Shown here piece by piece: positions 5,988 through 9,773 of a stretch of DNA of 9,773 nt (position 1 is the stretch's first letter; each line of letters starts with the position of its first letter). Source of the DNA: Actinomycetota bacterium (lineage in GTDB: Bacteria; Actinomycetota; Actinomycetes; S36-B12; UBA5976). The notes beneath the pieces are model-generated. The model did no database searches. It was not told where the DNA came from and saw only the letters and a list, made by a program, of their open reading frames with translations. The position numbers were made by a program, and so were the translations under genes. The stretch spans positions 1 to 9,773 of the forward strand of contig CANLIF010000044.1 of assembly GCA_947491175.1 (NCBI GenBank), read 5' to 3'.

Positions 5988-6881
5988 CTAGTTGCCTTTA
6001 AGTACCGAAATCGCCTGGGCGATCACTGAGACTGCGATTTCCGCAGGTGAAGAAGCTCGAATGTCTATGCCCGCTGGCCCAAATACTCGAGATAAGTCAG
6101 TTACGTCTTGGTAAGCCAACCAGTCAGCACGATCCTGCTGCTTTTGCAGGGATCCTAAAGCACCTATGTATCCAGCATCGCCCTCAAGGGCTGCGCCCAG
6201 GTTTCGGCTAGAAACCTCAACCTCGTGACCCATGATTACGGCAGCATCCAATGGGGAAAGTGAGGCAAGTAGTCCAATTGCCAAATCATTACGCATCATT
6301 ACTGTGACATTCCAGCCCAGAGTGGTGCCCAAACTGGCAATGGCATCGGCAATCGGGCCTTGGCCTGCAACAACCAGACGAGTGACTGGAAATAGTACTG
6401 AGATAACCCGATTTGGATGGATTTCGTAGGCAGTAGCGCCTTTTGCAAACAATTCAGCAGTTTGAGTGTCCGCAGTGTTGATCGATGACTCGTTAAAAAC
6501 ATCGACTCGGGTGACTTCGTCCTGATCCAAGTGAGCCACGATTGCCACCGGGACACGATCGATCATGGCTGGCCAAGTGTCTGGGTCGAAGTGGTCAGCC
6601 GGGATAACTAAGAATTTGGCATCTGTGCCTGTTGGGATTCCCGAGATCGTGGCTTCAAACTCATTGACCTGAATATTAAGCAGGCGCCCAGTTGGGAGTT
6701 TGCGATTTGAGTGATCCGACATTGCTCCATCGAATGCACCATCGAATATTTTGCCAATTCGGCCGCCGCCTGGGGTGAGAGCTAAGGCATGCACCCCATT
6801 GTTGGGTGAGACAAGCCAGGCAATCTCGGCGCGGGTCTTTGATCTAACACAGGCGTTAACACTCAATGCAATGTCGTACAT
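5988..6881 (-). CDS. XdhC/CoxI-family molybdenum-cofactor maturation protein (CoxF- or CoxI-like)
   Basis: The ATG at 6881 gives 297 residues starting MYDIALSVNACV, the typical beginning of XdhC/CoxI proteins; an earlier TTG at 6905 has no support. The N-terminal XdhC_CoxI domain covers about residues 10-100. The C-terminal Rossmann-like domain begins around VVAGQGPIADAIASLG (GxGxxA nucleotide motif) and continues through DAAVIMGHEVEV, YIGALGS and GIDIRASSPAEIAVSVIA, all hallmarks of the family. Family knowledge: these proteins bind molybdenum cofactor and help modify or insert it into xanthine dehydrogenase and CO dehydrogenase. Lying just upstream of coxMSL on the same strand, it most likely serves that enzyme. 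I cannot tell whether it is the equivalent of CoxF or CoxI. An 88-142 nt gap with a candidate promoter separates it from the next gene. Confidence 0.9.
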   Translation of the reverse strand: MYDIALSVNACVRSKTRAEIAWLVSPNNGVHALALTPGGGRIGKIFDGAFDGAMSDHSNRKLPTGRLLNIQVNEFEATISGIPTGTDAKFLVIPADHFDPDTWPAMIDRVPVAIVAHLDQDEVTRVDVFNESSINTADTQTAELFAKGATAYEIHPNRVISVLFPVTRLVVAGQGPIADAIASLGTTLGWNVTVMMRNDLAIGLLASLSPLDAAVIMGHEVEVSSRNLGAALEGDAGYIGALGSLQKQQDRADWLAYQDVTDLSRVFGPAGIDIRASSPAEIAVSVIAQAISVLKGN

Positions 6882-6887
6882 AACGCA

Positions 6888-6893
6888 AGCATA
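6888..6893 (-). promoter_or_regulatory. Possible -10 box for leaderless transcription of the XdhC-like gene
   Basis: TATGCT on the minus strand lies exactly 6 nt ahead of the ATG at 6881, and no ribosome site precedes that ATG. This is the layout of leaderless transcripts, common in actinobacteria. No good -35 box is seen at 17-19 bp. Confidence 0.33.
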
Positions 6894-6925
6894 AGGGCAG
6901 ATCAAAAGTTCAGGGCACTTGGAAT

Positions 6926-6941
6926 CTCCACGTGACTGGAG
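6926..6941. promoter_or_regulatory. Dyad upstream of the XdhC-like gene, possible operator
   Basis: Minus-strand CTCCA-GTCACG-TGGAG is a perfect 5-bp inverted repeat around a 6-nt centre, 44 nt ahead of the ATG at 6881. The dyad in front of the 5845 gene has the same centre on the opposite strand and the same 44-nt distance. It is not followed by a T tract in the direction of transcription, so it is not a convincing terminator for the surface-protein gene. Confidence 0.33.
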
Positions 6942-6953
6942 TTGAAAGCCAAC

Positions 6954-9773
6954 CTAGATGATGTTGGTCAGGCGCAAGGTTGCGAGTAGAACTAGAACTC
7001 CACCAATTCGGTAGACCCAAAGATTGTGTGGCCTCATGTACCAGCGCACATCGCCTTCTGCTGGAGCTCTGCCAACAACGGCAACTAAGGAAAGAAGCAT
7101 TCCAGGAATTGGCAAAACTGCGAAGGCGATTTTCGCAAACTCTGGCGTCTCTCCTAACAGTGACTGCAGCGCTACTAGTGATGCCGAAGCGATCAGTAAC
7201 GCGAGGGCAAGGCCAGGCAGGCCAGAAGGCAAAACGTGATAGAGCTTTGGGTAATTTGGAAACTTGTCACGATAGAGATTTACAAAACTTGGAATGATGA
7301 AAACGATAGTTCCAAAATACAATTGCCAGCAGTGCCCGACGAAGGCCATGGAAACGAAGAAGAACAAACCCATTCGTAGCAGCAAGGAAATAACTTTCTG
7401 TTGCATCGAATTACTGGCAAGGTTTGTTGGATTTAATTCTTTTGAACGCCGTGGAAAATACTTAACCGCGAGCTCTTCAAGTAATACGCGCGCTGCCATT
7501 GCAATGGCGATAGTCCAGGCCAACTGATTTGGGTTTCCTTGAATTGAAACCTCGGCTCCAGCAAGAGCTGGAAGTGCACTGATAATTCCAAGTGTTGCCC
7601 AAGCTGCTAAGAACGGAGCTACCAGCAAGTCGATGATTCGCTCGTAAACATGGTGAGAATTTACTGCCTCAGGTCGACGGATATTCCTAAACGCACTAGC
7701 CAGCATTCCCGGAGCAAAGGACAGCAGGCTCAACCCTAGAAGCATTCGAATATCGCTCGGAGAACTTATTCCAGCTGTTGCGATTAATCCGATACCGAAA
7801 ACAACTATGCCGAATAATCCAGCTAACGCGTCGAAAACTCCGATGACTGAAATAACCAGGAGTATGGCAAATCCTGGCGGCACAAAGAGGCCATTAACTT
7901 GTTGCAATCCTAGAAGGGCAGCTAGTGCTGTAACTATTGGTAAAAATGCAAATGCAGAACCCAACGCTGCGCGCAAATAGGCACTGTCCCCTATCAACTT
8001 GGAACTAAATGGTGATGTGCGAGAAATCTTTTCGGCGGCACTCACGGATGGTTTATCCAATGCCACAAAAATTGACGTTGACCAAAGCGGCAGATGGTCT
8101 CCCCAGCGCGCACTGTTTTGCAAGTCTTGCCCTGTTGACCCAGATCTAATCTTTTTGAGCTCTAGCAGTTCGTCATCCAGTAACTCATTCTTATCCGAAC
8201 CACTGCTTCGATTTGATTCCGTTCGATTTGATTCGGTTCGCGATGAACTCGAGGAACTCGATGAAGAAGTCGATGAGGATCCTGAAGTTGAACCCGAGCC
8301 ACTTGGTGCTGCTGGTGCACGCGCAGGCGCAGCGGCGCCACCAACGCTTCCTCCCGCCGAGGCTGCCGCGCTACCTGCTGCTGAAGCGGCTGAGGAAACT
8401 GCCGAGCCAGCTGCGGCGGCCACTGCTGAGACCGCAGTGGTTGCAGCCGCTGCTGCCGAGACTGCAGCTACCAGAGTTACGGCCGTCACAGTTGTTTCGG
8501 CAACTTGAAGTGGTGCATCCTCAACAGCGTTAACAACTACAAGTCCACGGTCGTCAACGGTCGGTTCAGGTGTTGGTTCAAGAGTGGGTTCAGGTGTTGG
8601 TTCAGGTGTTGGTGTTGGCGCTACGACATTTACTTGAATACTTGAAGTGACAGCGACATAGTTCACCGCATCATTTGGAACGAAAATCACTTCGACTGTA
8701 AAGTTTCCAACACCTGGTGTACCTCCAGGATTGGCTAACGTAAATCTGCCTGGCACATTTGCTTGCCCACCACTTAACTCACCATCTGTGAGTGACTGGC
8801 CACTGATCAAATCCGCAACTGACGGCCAACGCGAAACGACTGGCTGTGCTTGAGAAACGAGCACGCTGACGTTGGTGTTATTGGACGAAGTAACACTTGT
8901 GTAGTTAGTGGTGTCCGTTGGAGTGAAAATAACTTGATGTGTTGCGCTGCCAACTGCTGGCACAGTATTTAGGTTTGCAAATGCGAAGGATCCAGGAACG
9001 CTGGCTCTCCCCCCAGTCAAAACCGAGTCGGACAAGGACTGGCCAATTACGATGCCGGAAGCTGAAGGCCAGGTGGTAATAGTTGGAGTTGCCCTTGATA
9101 CAACCACAGTGACATTTGAATTGCCCGATGATGTAACAGTTGTGTAGTTGGTGGAGTCTGTTGGTGTGAAGACCATTTGGTGCATTGCGCTACCAACTGC
9201 TGGCACGGTGTTTAGGTTTGCAAATGCGAAGGATCCAGGAACACTCGCTGAACCACCAGTTAGCAAAACATCAGATAATGATTGGCCGCTAACTATTCCC
9301 CCAGCAGAAGGCCAGGTGGAAACTGTCGGAGTTGCTCTTGATACAACGACGGTGACGTTTGAATTGCCAGATGAAGTAACAGTTGTGTAGTTGGTGGAGT
9401 CTGTTGGTGTGAAGACCATTTGGTGCATTGCGCTACCAACTGCTGGCACGGTGTTTAGGTTTGCAAATGCAAACGATCCGGCGACACTGGCTGAACCCCC
9501 GGAAAGTAAAACATCAGATAGTGATTGACCGCTAACTATTCCCCCGGCTGATGGCCAAGTTGTAACCGTTGGGGTTGCCCTAGAAACAACTACGGTGACG
9601 TTTGTATTTCCTGACGAAGTAACGGTTGTGTAGTTGGTGGTGTCCGTTGGTGTGAAGACCATTTGGTGCGAGGCGCTGCCAACTGCTGGCACGGTGTTTG
9701 GGGTTGCAAATGCAAACGATCCGGCAACGCTCGCTGAACCACCAGTTAGCAAAACTTCAGATAGTGCCTGGCC
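6954..9773 (-). CDS. Large surface protein: Ig-like tandem repeats, low-complexity linker, C-terminal multi-helix membrane module (N-terminus off the right edge)
   Basis: The frame is open from the right edge (first visible residues GQALSEV) to a TAG at 6954, giving 939 visible residues; the start is outside the window. Counting from the edge, residues 8-384 hold Ig-like repeats of 81 residues of the kind seen in many bacterial envelope proteins, with GGSASVxGSFAFA, VPAVGS and FTPTDxTNYTxVTSS in each. A PTPEPT linker (385-405), an Ala/Gly-rich segment (about 425-490) and a Ser-rich segment (about 491-526) follow. Residues from about 602 to 939 contain roughly ten hydrophobic segments broken by short charged loops, with no transport or enzyme motif that I recognise. 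The likely layout is an exposed repeat arm on a membrane-embedded base, possibly for adhesion or cell-surface organisation. It ends 72 nt before the XdhC-like gene and is probably unrelated to CO oxidation. Confidence 0.9.
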   Translation of the reverse strand, partial: GQALSEVLLTGGSASVAGSFAFATPNTVPAVGSASHQMVFTPTDTTNYTTVTSSGNTNVTVVVSRATPTVTTWPSAGGIVSGQSLSDVLLSGGSASVAGSFAFANLNTVPAVGSAMHQMVFTPTDSTNYTTVTSSGNSNVTVVVSRATPTVSTWPSAGGIVSGQSLSDVLLTGGSASVPGSFAFANLNTVPAVGSAMHQMVFTPTDSTNYTTVTSSGNSNVTVVVSRATPTITTWPSASGIVIGQSLSDSVLTGGRASVPGSFAFANLNTVPAVGSATHQVIFTPTDTTNYTSVTSSNNTNVSVLVSQAQPVVSRWPSVADLISGQSLTDGELSGGQANVPGRFTLANPGGTPGVGNFTVEVIFVPNDAVNYVAVTSSIQVNVVAPTPTPEPTPEPTLEPTPEPTVDDRGLVVVNAVEDAPLQVAETTVTAVTLVAAVSAAAAATTAVSAVAAAAGSAVSSAASAAGSAAASAGGSVGGAAAPARAPAAPSGSGSTSGSSSTSSSSSSSSSRTESNRTESNRSSGSDKNELLDDELLELKKIRSGSTGQDLQNSARWGDHLPLWSTSIFVALDKPSVSAAEKISRTSPFSSKLIGDSAYLRAALGSAFAFLPIVTALAALLGLQQVNGLFVPPGFAILLVISVIGVFDALAGLFGIVVFGIGLIATAGISSPSDIRMLLGLSLLSFAPGMLASAFRNIRRPEAVNSHHVYERIIDLLVAPFLAAWATLGIISALPALAGAEVSIQGNPNQLAWTIAIAMAARVLLEELAVKYFPRRSKELNPTNLASNSMQQKVISLLLRMGLFFFVSMAFVGHCWQLYFGTIVFIIPSFVNLYRDKFPNYPKLYHVLPSGLPGLALALLIASASLVALQSLLGETPEFAKIAFAVLPIPGMLLSLVAVVGRAPAEGDVRWYMRPHNLWVYRIGGVLVLLATLRLTNII
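6957..7970 (-). other. C-terminal multi-helix membrane module of the surface protein
   Basis: About 338 residues with roughly ten hydrophobic stretches, for example AFLPIVTALAALLG, ILLVISVIGVFDALAG, LLVAPFLAAWATLGII and IGGVLVLLATLRL. Arg/Lys-rich loops such as FRNIRRPE and KYFPRRSKEL are likely cytoplasmic. Such a large membrane domain after Ig-like repeats is unusual, because these repeats are more often anchored by a single helix or a cell-wall signal. Confidence 0.75.
8196..8621 (-). repeat. Low-complexity linker coding region (Pro/Thr/Glu, Ala/Gly and Ser runs)
   Basis: 8559-8621 encodes PT-PEP repeats, 8304-8501 an Ala/Gly-rich stretch, and 8196-8303 a Ser-rich stretch with nine consecutive Ser. 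Within the last, RTESN is encoded twice in a row (8211-8240), a 15-bp tandem duplication. The part starting VTAVTLVAAVSAAAAATTA is hydrophobic enough to be a membrane-crossing helix, which would separate the outside repeats from the rest. The skewed composition also creates spurious long open frames on the opposite strand. Confidence 0.8.
8622..9773 (-). repeat. 243-bp tandem repeats encoding 81-residue Ig-like units
   Basis: Complete units lie at 9510-9752, 9267-9509, 9024-9266 and 8781-9023, with the end of a further unit at 9753-9773 and a shortened, more divergent unit at 8622-8780. All are exactly 81 codons, in frame, without length changes. Divergence grows toward the membrane side: the inner unit has replaced many positions (FTLANPGGTPGVGNF), whereas the second and third units counted from the edge share a 95-nt block without a single difference. 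This gradient points to recent duplication or gene conversion on the outer side. Confidence 0.92.

Noticed and set aside
6926..6941. Hairpin as a terminator for the surface-protein gene
   Set aside because: The stem has only 5 bp and no T-rich tract follows on the minus strand; the location and similarity to the other dyad fit a regulatory site better.
7999..8508. 169-codon plus-strand open frame
   Set aside because: It mirrors the Ala/Ser-rich coding of the surface protein; its product is only runs of Glu/Asp, Ala and Ser, with no ribosome site or family resemblance.
8622..9773. Tandem repeats as a CRISPR array or mobile-element repeat
   Set aside because: The 243-bp period is in frame, unspaced and encodes conserved Ig-like units, so it is a coding repeat.
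1..9773. tRNA, rRNA, insertion sequence or phage genes
   Set aside because: No cloverleaf-like segment, rRNA-like stretch, transposase or integrase motif was seen on either strand; nearly all the window is occupied by the minus-strand genes.

Overview
The window carries genes on the minus strand only, so it reads biologically from right to left. Base composition is close to half G+C by eye. A Form I CoxMSL/CoxG set, TAnnnT-type -10 elements, a possible leaderless start and Ala/Ser-rich low-complexity segments point to an actinobacterium. A freshwater, streamlined lineage is a reasonable guess, but no rRNA or marker gene in the window confirms it.

Right part (6954-9773): the C-terminal 939 codons of a large surface protein whose beginning lies beyond the right edge. 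In order of translation it has at least four and a half Ig-like repeats of 81 residues (243 bp each), a Pro/Thr/Glu linker, an Ala/Gly-rich then Ser-rich low-complexity stretch, and a C-terminal module of about ten hydrophobic segments.

Middle part (1130-6881): an aerobic carbon monoxide dehydrogenase locus. An XdhC/CoxI-family cofactor-maturation protein (5988-6881) is followed by a short regulatory gap, an unrecognised 75-residue protein (5618-5845), then coxM (FAD subunit), coxS (two [2Fe-2S] clusters), coxL (Mo-Cu catalytic subunit) and coxG (SRPBCC protein). CoxL has the Form I active-site loop AYRCSFR and the catalytic Glu in GVGE. The enzyme should therefore be a true CO dehydrogenase that oxidises CO to CO2 and passes electrons via FeS and FAD to the respiratory chain. 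The gap at 5846-5987 holds a candidate promoter whose 17-bp spacer is filled by a dyad.

Left part (1-1117): directly behind coxG, with gaps of 12 nt or less or an ATGA overlap, come at least five very small membrane proteins (75-91 residues plus one cut by the left edge). Each has one N-terminal hydrophobic helix, and each of the four complete ones adds a short polar, helix-prone tail. They form two paralogous pairs (shared DALxGGVAxI, and shared LxAAxxNTA). They have no function I recognise, and their tight coupling to the cox genes makes them the most interesting part of the window: a candidate membrane partner or anchor module for the CO dehydrogenase/CoxG system. coxD and coxE, usual partners for Form I maturation, are not seen here.
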